NCBI GenBank assembly: GCA_040219575.1
Contig: JAVJSD010000134.1
Location: 1-64,000 of the forward strand
Length of the DNA: 64,000 bases
Direction of reading: 5' to 3'
From: JAVJSD01 sp040219575
GTDB taxonomy: Bacteria; Planctomycetota; Planctomycetia; Pirellulales; Pirellulaceae
The notes below the pieces were generated by a model. That model had not been told where the DNA came from and ran no database searches. It saw only the letters and a program-made list of their open reading frames with translations. Of this stretch, positions 38,331 through 46,634 are shown piece after piece (position 1 is the stretch's first letter; the number at the start of each line of letters is the position of its first letter). The position numbers were made by a program, and so were the translations under genes.

Positions 38331-39620
38331 CTAAACCTTCGGCTCCCAGCCCTTTTCGTATTCGCGGCTCCAGTAGGTCATGGCCTCGGCGTCGTCGAGG
38401 ATATGGCCGTTCTCGGGATTGCACTTCAAAGCCCGGCCGGTGCGTTGGGCGATGTTGCCCAGGTGACACAGCAGCGTGCTTTTGTAGCCTTCCTCGATCT
38501 CGGCGTTGAGGCTCAGGGGAGCGTCGTTGCGGATGGCGTCGAGGAAGTTCGCCAGGTGCTCGGCGTCGCCCAGGCTGGGGCTCGGCGTCCGCTCGACCTG
38601 CTTGTTCTTGTCGTCGAACACCGTGTGCTCGCCGTTCGATTCCAGCTCCATCGCGCCCTTGCTGCCGAAGAAGGTGATGAAGCCCGGGCTGCGTCGATGG
38701 CAACTGGTGCCTTGCCAGCTGATCTGCTTGCCCCCCTCGAACTCGAAGCAGACGGTGTGGGTGTCGGGCGTCTGTTGATCGTCGTCGTAACAGTAGCGTC
38801 CGCCGCTGGAGGTGACGTGGATCGGGTAATCGACGTCGGCGCCCCACCGGCAGAGGTCGAGCGTGTGCACGCCGTTGTTGCCGAGCTCGCCGTTGCCCCA
38901 GTGCCAGAACCAGTGCCAGTTGTAGTGAATGCGATTGTCGAGGTACGGCATTCGCGGCGCCGGCCCCTGCCAAAGTTCGTAGTTCAGGTACGAGGGAACC
39001 TCGGCCGGCTTGCCATGACCTAGCGATCCGCGGGCGTTCGCATAGTAAGCGCGGACGAGATACACGTCGCCGATCAAGCCATCATGCAGCTTCTTGATGG
39101 CGGCGCTTGTGCCGGGGCCGCTGCGGCGCTGTGAACCCATCTGCACGGCCCGTTTGTGTTTGCGGGCGGCCTCGATCATCAACTCGCCTTCGCGAGGGTT
39201 GTGGCAGCAGGGCTTCTCGACGTAGACGTTTTTTCCAGCGTCGCAAGCGAGGATCGTGGAGGGGGCGTGCCAGTGGTTCGGCGCGGCGCAGACCAGGGCG
39301 TCGACTTCCTTATCGTCGAGGATCTTGCGGAAGTCGGTGATCGCCGTCGGCTTTTTCGCGCCCGCGCCGACAAGCAAATCGACGGCGCTGCCGGCCCGCG
39401 TGAAGTCGACGTCGCAGACGTATTTGACCTCACAGCCCGGCTGTTTGGCGAAGCCGGCGGCGAGCGAACGCCCGCGACTGAGACCCATCACGCCGACCAC
39501 CACTTTGTTCGAGGGCGACTCGGCGGCCCGCGCCGCCTTGGCGGAGAGGGCCATACCAGCCATCACGCCGCCGGCGGCCGCGCCTTCCAGAAAGGTGCGG
39601 CGGTTAATTGATTCGGACAT
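38331..39620 (-). CDS. Tat-exported Gfo/Idh/MocA oxidoreductase
   Basis: The product is 429 residues. AAGGAG lies 8 bases before the ATG. The N-terminus has the twin-arginine signal N-R-R-T-F-L-E-G-A-A. Family motifs: VVVGVMGLSRGRSLAAGF (dinucleotide-binding Rossmann start, with a changed Gly pattern), CAAPNHWHAPSTILACDAGK, VYVEKPCCHNPREGELMIEA (E-K-P motif) and WGNGELGNNGVHTLDLCRWG. It is a paralogue of the protein at 34421-35638, with the CehA-like gene between; all three point left and all are exported, suggesting a joint role in periplasmic carbohydrate chemistry (inference). Confidence 0.88.
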   Translation of the reverse strand: MSESINRRTFLEGAAAGGVMAGMALSAKAARAAESPSNKVVVGVMGLSRGRSLAAGFAKQPGCEVKYVCDVDFTRAGSAVDLLVGAGAKKPTAITDFRKILDDKEVDALVCAAPNHWHAPSTILACDAGKNVYVEKPCCHNPREGELMIEAARKHKRAVQMGSQRRSGPGTSAAIKKLHDGLIGDVYLVRAYYANARGSLGHGKPAEVPSYLNYELWQGPAPRMPYLDNRIHYNWHWFWHWGNGELGNNGVHTLDLCRWGADVDYPIHVTSSGGRYCYDDDQQTPDTHTVCFEFEGGKQISWQGTSCHRRSPGFITFFGSKGAMELESNGEHTVFDDKNKQVERTPSPSLGDAEHLANFLDAIRNDAPLSLNAEIEEGYKSTLLCHLGNIAQRTGRALKCNPENGHILDDAEAMTYWSREYEKGWEPKV

Positions 39621-39906
39621 GCTTCATCTCCTTGGGGACAAGTCTCACAGGCGGGAATTCGGCGCCGATTCCGGGAGAAACGGCGGTGAAGGTCGAGTTG
39701 GCAGGGCGAGGCGGCCAAGACGGGAAGTCGGGCGGCCGTCGGTTTCCGTCCTCGATGATATCCGCCGCCGACCCGCTTGAAAACAAATTCCCGCCAAAAG
39801 TGCCACGCGTCCGCCCTGGGAATCGCCCGGTCGGTGCGATTATATTGGGCTGTTGGCCTTCCGCCCGCATCCTCGCCCCGCCGCCAGCCTCCGAGGAAAT
39901 CGATCC

Positions 39907-41487
39907 ATGAGTCGCTTGCGCCCGCCCACCGTGCTGTTTCCTCCCTTCGTACTGATCGCCGTTTCGCTGTCTCTGGCCGGCTGCGGAACCGGCGGCGGCC
40001 CGGCCGTGCTGCCGACATCCCCGGCATCGGCCGCCGAACCCGCGGCAAAGCCCGACGCCGCCCCAACAGCCGGCTCGGACGGCGCCTCGGAACGCAGCGC
40101 GGCATCCACCGCCGAGGTCGATCCGCTCAACAACACCATCGTGGTGCTCAAGCCGGCCGCCGACGGAGACAACCTCAAGGATCTCGGCACGCGCACCCAA
40201 GGCGTCGACTGGCCCTGCTTTCTCGGACCCACCGGCGACAGCAAGTCGCCCGAGACCGGCATCCTCACCGAGTGGCCCGACGGCGGCCCGCGCGTCGTCT
40301 GGCGGCGGGAGATGAACGTCGGTTACGGCGTCGGCACGGTCAGCAAGGGACGCTATTTTCACTTCGACCGCGAGGACGATCAGGCGACCGTCTACTGCCT
40401 CAATTCCGAGACGGGCGAGCAGTTGTGGAAGTTCTCGTACACCAGCGACTACGAAGACCTGTACGGCTACAGCAACGGCCCCCGCTGTTCGGTCATCTGC
40501 GATGGCGATCGCGTCTACGCTTATGGTGTGGAAGGCATGCTGCACTGCCTGCGGGCCAGCGACGGCCAGCCGCAGTGGAAGTTCGATACCACCAAGGAGT
40601 TCGGCGTCGTGCAAAACTTCTTCGGCGTCGGCAGCACGCCGGTTGTTGACGGCGACTTGTTGCTTGTGATGGTGGGGGGCAGTCCCGCCGACGATCAAAC
40701 CGTCGCCCCCGGCGCGCTCGATCGCGTCTCCGGCAACGGCACGGGCATCGTCGCCTTCGACAAGATGACCGGCGAAGTGAAATACAAGATCACCGACGAA
40801 CTGGCCAGTTACGCCTCGCTCAAGCTGGCGGTGATCAACGGCCGCCGCTGGTGCTTCGCCTTCGCGCGCGGCGGCCTCGTCGGTTTCGAGCCGAACACCG
40901 GCAAGGTGCATTTCCAGTATCCGTGGCGGGCCGACATTCTGGAAAGCGTCAACGCCAGCGTGCCGGTTGTGTTCGGCGACCAGGTGTTCATTTCCGAAAC
41001 GTACGGCCCGGGCAGCTCCTTGCTGAAGGCGAAGCCGGACGGTTTCGACGTGGTGTGGCGCGACGAAGAGCGGTCGCGCGAGAAGGCGATGCAAACCCAC
41101 TGGAACACCGCCATCCACCACGACGGATACCTGTACGGCTCGAGCGGCCGCCACACCTACAACGCCGAACTGCGGTGCATCGACGCCAAGACCGGCGAGG
41201 TGAAATGGAGCGTGCCGGAGCTGACGCGGGCCTCGCTGATGTACGCCGACCGGCACTTCGTGGTGCTGGGCGAATACGGCCACCTGTGGCTGATCAAGGC
41301 CACGCCCGAGAAGTACGAAGTGGTCGCCAAGGTGAAGGCCGGCGACCCGATGCAGGCCCTTCCCGGCGACATCGGCCCGATTTCAGAACTCGGCTATCCC
41401 TGCTGGGCGGCGCCGATTCTCTCCCACGGGTTGATGTACATCCGAGGCGACAAGACGCTGCTGTGCCTGGAGCTGATTCCGGAGTGA
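39907..41487 (+). CDS. PQQ-like beta-propeller lipoprotein
   Basis: The product is 526 residues. ATG 39907 is preceded by GAGGAAAT at a suitable distance; an in-frame start at 39853 is upstream of the signal. The leader ends in a lipobox (S-L-A-G-C, Cys about 25), so it is probably a lipoprotein. After an Ala/Pro-rich linker the body is a PQQ-like propeller with repeats of the type YCLNSETGEQLWKFSY, HCLRASDGQPQWKFDT, VAFDKMTGEVKYKI and RCIDAKTGEVKWSV, which is the W-motif blade of BamB/quinoprotein propellers. No PQQ-binding residues were identified, so an enzyme activity should not be assumed. Confidence 0.87.
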   Translation: MSRLRPPTVLFPPFVLIAVSLSLAGCGTGGGPAVLPTSPASAAEPAAKPDAAPTAGSDGASERSAASTAEVDPLNNTIVVLKPAADGDNLKDLGTRTQGVDWPCFLGPTGDSKSPETGILTEWPDGGPRVVWRREMNVGYGVGTVSKGRYFHFDREDDQATVYCLNSETGEQLWKFSYTSDYEDLYGYSNGPRCSVICDGDRVYAYGVEGMLHCLRASDGQPQWKFDTTKEFGVVQNFFGVGSTPVVDGDLLLVMVGGSPADDQTVAPGALDRVSGNGTGIVAFDKMTGEVKYKITDELASYASLKLAVINGRRWCFAFARGGLVGFEPNTGKVHFQYPWRADILESVNASVPVVFGDQVFISETYGPGSSLLKAKPDGFDVVWRDEERSREKAMQTHWNTAIHHDGYLYGSSGRHTYNAELRCIDAKTGEVKWSVPELTRASLMYADRHFVVLGEYGHLWLIKATPEKYEVVAKVKAGDPMQALPGDIGPISELGYPCWAAPILSHGLMYIRGDKTLLCLELIPE

Positions 41488-41535
41488 AGCGAGCAAACGC
41501 GGGAGCAGAAGCCAGCGTTCGGACTCGGTGGCATT

Positions 41536-41563
41536 TTGACCACGGCCGCAATCGCGTGATAAT
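41536..41563 (+). promoter_or_regulatory. sigma70-type promoter for the toxin-antitoxin operon
   Basis: TTGACC at 41536-41541 (5 of 6 matches to the -35 box) and GATAAT at 41558-41563 (5 of 6 to the -10 box) are separated by 16 bases. The expected start near 41570 leaves a leader of about 48 bases before the antitoxin ATG at 41618. Confidence 0.55.
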
Positions 41564-41617
41564 CTTGATTGACGGTGAGGCACGTTCCACTGCATTGAGG
41601 GATGAGGTAACGACGCC

Positions 41618-41851
41618 ATGGCGGTGACAAGGGATGACCTGCGGGACTTCAATCGCTTTGTTGACCAGAAGCTCTCCCGTGAGGGCGCCGAATCGCTCAC
41701 TGAACTCGCCAGGCAATGGGAAGAGCAACGCAAGTACGAGCAAAGCGTCGCCGATTTGCAAGAGAGTCATGAAGACGCGGCGGCGGGCCGACTTCATTCG
41801 GCAGAGGACGTTTTTTCGGAAGTTCGAAAGAAACTTGGCTTGCCTGAATGA
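41618..41851 (+). CDS. antitoxin-like small protein
   Basis: The product is 77 residues, highly charged and mostly helical (DLRDFNRFVDQKLSREGAES, WEEQRKYEQSVADLQE), ending SEVRKKLGLPE. GAGGT lies upstream of the ATG at a suitable distance. Its stop overlaps the start of a RelE/ParE-type gene by four bases (ATGA), the usual arrangement of a type II toxin-antitoxin operon in which the first gene is the labile antitoxin and autorepressor. The DNA-binding fold was not recognised. Confidence 0.8.
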   Translation: MAVTRDDLRDFNRFVDQKLSREGAESLTELARQWEEQRKYEQSVADLQESHEDAAAGRLHSAEDVFSEVRKKLGLPE

Positions 41852-42174
41852 GCTACCGCGTTACATTCACTTCGAAAGCCCTCGGCGAGCTCCACGAGAT
41901 CGCTCTTTGGTGGTCGGAACACCGTGATGCGGAACAGGCTGCACATTGGCTCGAAGCGTTTGAGACGGCGATCCGTTCACTTGCTCTAAACCCCGAGCGG
42001 CACGCGTTGGCGCGCGAAAGCGACTCCTTTCCCTTTACTCTTCGGCAACTCCTGTTTGGCCTGAGGAAGCGACCGACGCATAGGGCGGTATTCCGTATTC
42101 AAGAGAACAACGAGGTGATTGTTTACGGCATTCGCCACGTTGCACAAGAAGACTTCACGCCCAACGACCTCTAA
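41848..42174 (+). CDS. RelE/ParE-family toxin
   Basis: The product is 108 residues. It shows the family pattern VTFTSKALGELHEIALWWSE at the N-terminus, an amphipathic helix, and the C-terminal strands HRAVFRIQENNEVIVYGIRH. ParE members poison gyrase and RelE members cut mRNA on ribosomes; the sequence does not decide which. Translation is coupled to the antitoxin gene by the ATGA overlap. Its stop lies in a short tandem duplication (CGACCTCTAACCGACGACCT region, about 42167-42195). Confidence 0.85.
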   Translation: MSYRVTFTSKALGELHEIALWWSEHRDAEQAAHWLEAFETAIRSLALNPERHALARESDSFPFTLRQLLFGLRKRPTHRAVFRIQENNEVIVYGIRHVAQEDFTPNDL

Positions 42175-42277
42175 CCGACGACCTCTAACCGACGATTCGC
42201 CGCCCAACCACGATCGTCAGACGAGACGACCAAGCCGAAATCTGACATCTGTATTTTGAAATCCCGCAGGACCCACC

Positions 42278-43096
42278 ATGTCGGCCGTTGACGATCTCTT
42301 TAAGAAACTCCGCTCCCAGGGCCGCAAGGCGTTCATGCCGTTTGTGACGGCGGGCGATCCCGATTTGGAGTTCACCGCCCGCGTGCTCCGCGAACTGGAT
42401 CGGCGCGGGGCGAGCATGTGCGAGTTGGGCATTCCCTATAGCGACCCGATCGCCGACGGTCCGGTGGTCCAGGCCTCGTACACGCGAGCGCTTGCAAAGA
42501 AGATCAAGCTGGCCGCCATCTTCGACATGTTGCGGCCGGTGGCCGCGGAGATCGCCGCCCCCGTGGTGACGATGGTCAGCTACGCCATCGTGTATCGGCA
42601 CGGTCTCGAAGAATACGTCGCCGACGCCAAGTCGGCCGGCGCGGCGGGGGCGATCGTGCCCGATCTGCCGGTCGATGAAGCCGCACAGTTGGCGAAGATC
42701 TGCCGCCGCGAGGATTTCAACCTGATTCAGCTCGTCACGCCGACCACGCCCCGCGAGCGGGCCCTGCGGATCGCCGAGACCTCCAGCGGCTTTATCTACT
42801 ACGTGTCGGTGACCGGCATCACCGGCGAACGGACCTCGCTGCCGGCCGAGTTGACCGACAACGTCTCCTGGCTGCGGGGCAAGACCGAGCTGCCGATCTG
42901 CATCGGCTTCGGCATCAGCCAGGTGGAGCATGTGCGCATGCTGGCGCCCGTGGCCGACGGGCTGATCGTCGGATCGGCGCTGGTCCGCCGCATCGCCCGG
43001 GCCGGCGGCGAGTCGGCCGACGCGGTGCTGGCCGATGTGGGCGACTTCGCCGCCGAGCTGATGGCGGCGGTCGACGCCGCCCCCCAAGGCGCGTGA
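42278..43096 (+). CDS. trpA: tryptophan synthase alpha chain
   Basis: The product is 272 residues. It cleaves indole-3-glycerol phosphate to indole and glyceraldehyde 3-phosphate in the TrpA2B2 complex (cytoplasm). Catalytic Glu49 and Asp60 are both present in CELGIPYSDPIADGPVVQ and fall at the same numbers as in the E. coli enzyme. Other signatures: FMPFVTAGDPD, GAIVPDLPVDEA, FIYYVSVTGITGERTSL (loop 6) and ICIGFGISQ with DGLIVGSALV for phosphate binding. No other trp gene is in the window, so trpA is separated from trpB here. It lies 103 bases after the toxin gene and is unlikely to be part of that operon. Confidence 0.97.
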   Translation: MSAVDDLFKKLRSQGRKAFMPFVTAGDPDLEFTARVLRELDRRGASMCELGIPYSDPIADGPVVQASYTRALAKKIKLAAIFDMLRPVAAEIAAPVVTMVSYAIVYRHGLEEYVADAKSAGAAGAIVPDLPVDEAAQLAKICRREDFNLIQLVTPTTPRERALRIAETSSGFIYYVSVTGITGERTSLPAELTDNVSWLRGKTELPICIGFGISQVEHVRMLAPVADGLIVGSALVRRIARAGGESADAVLADVGDFAAELMAAVDAAPQGA

Positions 43097-43124
43097 CGCA
43101 TCGCGGCGTCGAGCTGGAAACTTC

Positions 43125-43193
43125 GTAGCGGAACTCGTGAGAGTTCCTCATTTCTAGCACTAGCGCCGTCGGAAGTCTCACGACTTCCGCTAC
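43125..43193. repeat. REPIN-like element, family B (copy B3)
   Basis: This is the best-preserved copy: it starts GTAGCGGAACTCGTGAGAGT and ends ACGACTTCCGCTAC. Both halves fold separately (GAACTC-GTGA-GAGTTC and GGAAGTC-TCAC-GACTTCC). It lies 29 bases after the trpA stop. Confidence 0.8.
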
Positions 43194-43317
43194 AGGTCGA
43201 TTCGCCACGTCGGCGTACTCGGTTGCTGGTCCCGGCAACTCCCAAAGATTCGCTCGCTCGGTCGAGGTTCGGTAGAATAAAGGGCGGCCGACTCCCATCC
43301 CCTGCGGGAACCTCGTT

Positions 43318-44781
43318 GTGATCGTGGACTGCTTTCGTCATCCGGTAGGTCTTGCGACGGTGCTGATGCTTTGCCTCGGCGCGGCCGACGCCTACGCGCA
43401 ATCGGGGGGCGCGGCCGGCATTCCGCGCGGACTGGCCGACGGCAAGCGCGACGTCTTGCACATGAAGAACGGCAAGCCGTACTCCGGGGTCATCCTGGCG
43501 CGCAGCGACGAAGAAATCAGTTTTGTCCATATCGCGCTGCCGCCCGGCAAACCGATGCACCTGGTGTTGATTTCGTTCGACGCGCAGGCGGTGGAGAGCA
43601 TCGAGCTGTTGTCGCCGGCGGAGCGTCTCGAATTGCGGCGGCAGATTCAGCCGCAGCTGACCAGCAAGAGCATGTCGGTGATCGAGGCGGGCCGCATGGA
43701 GGACATCGCGCTCAGCGAAGAGGAACACCACGGCCGTCGGCGGTTCGTCTACGAGCAACCGTGGTTCACGCTGCATAGCACCGCCGACGAGGAGTCGACG
43801 CGCCGCTGCGCCGTGCGGATCGAGCAGATCCTGCGCGCTTTCCGGCAGGTGCTGCCGCCGCGCGTCGAGGCGCGCCGCACGCTGCGCGTGATGCTGCTGG
43901 GTTCGATGGACGAATACCGCGACCATAACCGCGTGCTGGGGCTGCCGATCGAGAATCCCGCCTACTACTCCCCCGAGGAGAATCTGATCGTGGCGGGCAG
44001 CGACCTGGTTCGCTACAGCCAGCGCCTGTCCGCCATCCGCCGCGTGAACGAGCGGATCAAGGAGGACTACCTCCAGGCCGACCGAGAAAGCACGCGGCGC
44101 ATCAACGAGGCCTTGGAGTCGCTCCGCGAGGCCGGATTCAGCCGGCAGCAGATCGAAGAGGAACGACGCGCCCGCAAGGCGGCCTGGGAGCGCGAATTCA
44201 AGGCGATGGTGGGCCGCGGCGACAGCGGCGAGATCGGCCGCATCAACCGCGAGAACGAGGCCCTGTTTCAGAAGCTTACGGAGCAGATGTTCCGGCGGAT
44301 CTACCACGAGGCGTTTCACGCCTATCTGGAGAACCACGTCTTTCCCTCCAGCGAGCACCACGTGCCGCGGTGGTTGAACGAAGGACTGGCGCAGGTCTTC
44401 GAGAACGGTCAGCTCGACGCCGATCTGCTTCGCATCGACGCTCCCGATCAGCAGGTGCTCAGCGCGCTGCGAGAGGATCTGGCCGGACCGCGGCCGCTGC
44501 CGCTGTATCAAATCCTGGCCGCCGACGACCGCGCGTTTCTGGTCTCGCATGGCGACGCACAGGCCTCGCGGCGCTACTACGCGTACAGTTGGGGGCTGGC
44601 CTGGCACCTCACCTTCGAGCGCAATCTGCTCGACGGCCGCAAGCTCGACGACTACGTCTCCACCGATCAAGCCAAACTGCTGCCGATCGAACGCTTCGAA
44701 AACCTGGTGGGCATGCCGATCGAGGACTTCGACGCGCTCTGGCGCGAGGCGATCTTCAACCCGCGAATCTCTTCGCCCTAA
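43318..44781 (+). CDS. DUF1570 protein with HExxH motif
   Basis: The product is 487 residues. GTG 43318 gives a signal peptide (LATVLMLCLGAADAYAQ); the ribosome-binding site is weak. Residues 45-110 form a small beta module (VLHMKNGKPYSGVILARSDE). The DUF1570 region contains YHEAFHAYLENHVF with His330-Glu331 and His334, the H-E-x-x-H zinc motif, followed by PRWLNEGLAQVFENG with a Glu in the right place for a third ligand of a gluzincin-like peptidase. The domain is widespread in planctomycetes; activity is inferred from the motif. It stands alone, convergent with the sigma-factor gene. Confidence 0.82.
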   Translation: MIVDCFRHPVGLATVLMLCLGAADAYAQSGGAAGIPRGLADGKRDVLHMKNGKPYSGVILARSDEEISFVHIALPPGKPMHLVLISFDAQAVESIELLSPAERLELRRQIQPQLTSKSMSVIEAGRMEDIALSEEEHHGRRRFVYEQPWFTLHSTADEESTRRCAVRIEQILRAFRQVLPPRVEARRTLRVMLLGSMDEYRDHNRVLGLPIENPAYYSPEENLIVAGSDLVRYSQRLSAIRRVNERIKEDYLQADRESTRRINEALESLREAGFSRQQIEEERRARKAAWEREFKAMVGRGDSGEIGRINRENEALFQKLTEQMFRRIYHEAFHAYLENHVFPSSEHHVPRWLNEGLAQVFENGQLDADLLRIDAPDQQVLSALREDLAGPRPLPLYQILAADDRAFLVSHGDAQASRRYYAYSWGLAWHLTFERNLLDGRKLDDYVSTDQAKLLPIERFENLVGMPIEDFDALWREAIFNPRISSP

Positions 44782-44840
44782 CCCCGTGAAAAGCCCGGAA
44801 GCCGCGGTCGCTCGGCGCTTCACGCCGCCATGCGATTCGC

Positions 44841-46157
44841 TTACACCGCCTTCACGGCCAATTGCAGCTTGCGGACGGCGTTGGCCTCGATCTGGCGGAT
44901 CCGCTGATGGGTCAGCGAGTAGCGTCGCCCGACTTCCATCAGCGTATGGGTGTTTCCATCGACCAGGCCGAAGCGGAGGGCGATGATTTCGCGTTCGCGC
45001 TGGTTGAGCGTGGCCATCGCGGCGCGGACGTTTTGCTTGACCGCCTCTTCGACCATCCCGCCGAGCGGATCGATCGTCTGCCGGTCCTGGACGATGTCGC
45101 GGAAATAGACTTCCTCACCCTCGTCCATCGGCTGATCGAGAGAGAGCAGCCGCTGCGCCATCTTGAGCACCGAGCTTGCTTCCTCACTCGTCAGGCCCGC
45201 GCTTTCGGCGATTTCCTCGAGCGTCGGCTCTCCACCTTTGGTTTGCAGCAGTTCGCTGTGCAACTCGTTCCAACGTCGCAGTGCGTTGCTGACTTGCGGG
45301 GGAATGCGAATCGTGCGTGATTGTTCGGCCAGCGCCCGGCTGATCGCTTCGCGGATCCACCACTGCGCATACGTCGAGAAAGAAAAACCTCGATGGTGTT
45401 CGTACTTCTCCACCGCCCGCATCAGCCCGGTGTTCCCTTCCTGGATCAAATCGAGGTAGCTCAATCCCCGATTGCGGTACCGTTTGGCGATGGAGACCAC
45501 CAGGCGGAGGTTTCCCGTCGAGAGCGTGCGCTTGGCCGCCTCGTACTCGTCCTTGCGCCGCCGAATCCGCTGCACGCGCCGCCGCAGCGTGGCGACGCTG
45601 TCGTGCGTCAGCAACATCCATCCGGTCAGTTCGCGACGCGCGGCCGGCGAACCCGGCGACTTGCCGGTGTGGAGGTCCTCCATCCGCGCCGCAATCTCGT
45701 CGAGCTGCGACGACAATTCCGCCAGCTTCTCGGTCCGCAAGCGAAACTCCTCCACGAGTCGCGTCGCCTTGAGGCGGTTGACGACCAGGCATCGCCAGGC
45801 GTTGCGGCGCGGTTCGGTTCCCCGGCGGCGATCGACGGCCGTGCAAAACAACCGCTCGTTGCGCCGCATCAACTCGTGCAGGGTCGTCAGGTTCGGCGGC
45901 AACAGACTGCGAACGCGCTGCTTCTCCTCCGCGTCGGTCACCCGGACTTCGATGGCGCGGTCGAGCCGCTGCCGACCGTTGCGGATATTGCGCAGCAGGC
46001 GATAGGCGCCGCGCAACACGAACTCGCTGCCGAGCATCGCGGTTCGGTAGCGGGCTCGGGCTCGATCGATGCGTTTCGCGGCGACGACTACCTCGCGCTG
46101 CGAGAGCAGAGGATACTCGCCGATTTCGGTGAGATATACGCGAATGGGGTCGTTAAT
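44841..46157 (-). CDS. sigma-70 family factor, probable AUU start
   Basis: The product is about 438 residues. Region 1.2 (NDPIRVYLTEIGEYPLLSQR), region 2 (LSYLDLIQEGNTGLMRAVEK, FSFSTYAQWWIREAISRALA), region 3 and region 4 (LNQREREIIALRFGL, SLTHQRIRQIEANAVRKLQL) are all present, making this an RpoD-like primary or group 2 factor. A conventional ATG (46035-46037) would remove region 1.2. The frame stays open upstream with no ATG, GTG or TTG, and ATT at 46155-46157 is preceded by a perfect GGAGGG (46166-46171) at 8 bases. AUU initiation, known from infC, is therefore the best explanation. A frameshift from the overlapping ATG at 46163-46165 is the less likely alternative. A non-conserved segment of about 200 residues separates regions 1.2 and 2. 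Confidence 0.85.
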   Translation of the reverse strand: MNDPIRVYLTEIGEYPLLSQREVVVAAKRIDRARARYRTAMLGSEFVLRGAYRLLRNIRNGRQRLDRAIEVRVTDAEEKQRVRSLLPPNLTTLHELMRRNERLFCTAVDRRRGTEPRRNAWRCLVVNRLKATRLVEEFRLRTEKLAELSSQLDEIAARMEDLHTGKSPGSPAARRELTGWMLLTHDSVATLRRRVQRIRRRKDEYEAAKRTLSTGNLRLVVSIAKRYRNRGLSYLDLIQEGNTGLMRAVEKYEHHRGFSFSTYAQWWIREAISRALAEQSRTIRIPPQVSNALRRWNELHSELLQTKGGEPTLEEIAESAGLTSEEASSVLKMAQRLLSLDQPMDEGEEVYFRDIVQDRQTIDPLGGMVEEAVKQNVRAAMATLNQREREIIALRFGLVDGNTHTLMEVGRRYSLTHQRIRQIEANAVRKLQLAVKAV

Positions 46158-46165
46158 CGCTCCAT

Positions 46166-46171
46166 CCCTCC
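46166..46171 (-). promoter_or_regulatory. Shine-Dalgarno GGAGGG deciding the AUU start
   Basis: On the minus strand GGAGGG lies exactly 8 bases before ATT (46155-46157). The only nearby ATG (46163-46165) begins immediately at the end of this motif, too close for initiation, and is out of frame with the sigma factor. The site therefore favours initiation at AUU. Confidence 0.65.
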
Positions 46172-46330
46172 GTGAGAGAGGCTGCTCGACGTGCGTCCGT
46201 CCGAGGGATCGCCCGCGCAGCAGGCAGCGAGCCGCCTCTTGTCACGTAAGTGGCACCCTCGTGTGACTCGGGAGTACACCGCAAGGCGGGTGCCAACGTG
46301 GGGTCTGGTTCCGTGGGATATGAGTAACTT

Positions 46331-46358
46331 ATTGTATGGCTGGAAGTTCCAACGTGAA
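46331..46358 (-). promoter_or_regulatory. possible promoter of the sigma-factor gene
   Basis: On the minus strand TTCACG (46358-46353, 4 of 6) and TACAAT (46336-46331, 5 of 6) are separated by 16 bases. Transcription would begin near 46323, giving a leader of about 165 bases before the AUU codon. The -35 box is weak. Confidence 0.4.
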
Positions 46359-46516
46359 GCACGTGCGATTGTCCACTTCCGTTTTGTCTCAATTTGAGAT
46401 CAACGTCCCGTGATGAAACCGCGCGGAAGGTGATCACGCGCGGGTTCGCGATTCTCGCGACGACCCAGTTTCCCTAATCTTCCTGGTCGCCTATTTGCGC
46501 GGGTCATTTTTTTTGC

Positions 46517-46573
46517 GTAGGGCAACCTCTTAGGCTGCTTGGCAGGCAGGAGCAGGCAGGATGCCTGCCCTAC
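46517..46573. repeat. REPIN-like element, family F
   Basis: It begins GTAGGGCA (46517-46524) and ends TGCCCTAC (46566-46573), perfect inverted ends. Read from the right end, GTAGGGCAGGCATCCTGCC has the GTAG head followed by the hairpin GGCAGG-CAT-CCTGCC, the classic REP layout. The left half is partly decayed. Confidence 0.65.
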
Positions 46574-46634
46574 GATGCGCGGTGGCAATCGGAATGAGAC
46601 GCCGCACAACGTCGAATAGTTCCCGCGAAGCGCG

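Larger units (their letters stand above)
46158..46634. other. gap upstream of the sigma-factor gene
   Basis: About 477 bases without a gene. It contains the Shine-Dalgarno sequence and a possible promoter for the sigma-factor gene, a GTAG-headed repeat (46517-46573) and a run of eight T at 46507-46514 behind a weak stem, which was not accepted as a terminator. Confidence 0.55.

Noticed and set aside
46088..46165. Short ATG frame (MERLTTPFAYIS) at the start of the sigma-factor gene
   Set aside because: The ATG abuts the Shine-Dalgarno, the peptide is out of frame with the sigma factor and has no homology; it is more likely incidental than a leader peptide, though a regulatory role is possible.
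46461..46514. Possible plus-strand terminator: GACCC...GGGTC followed by eight T
   Set aside because: The stem is only about five base pairs with a loop of about 35 bases, and no plus-strand transcript is expected there.
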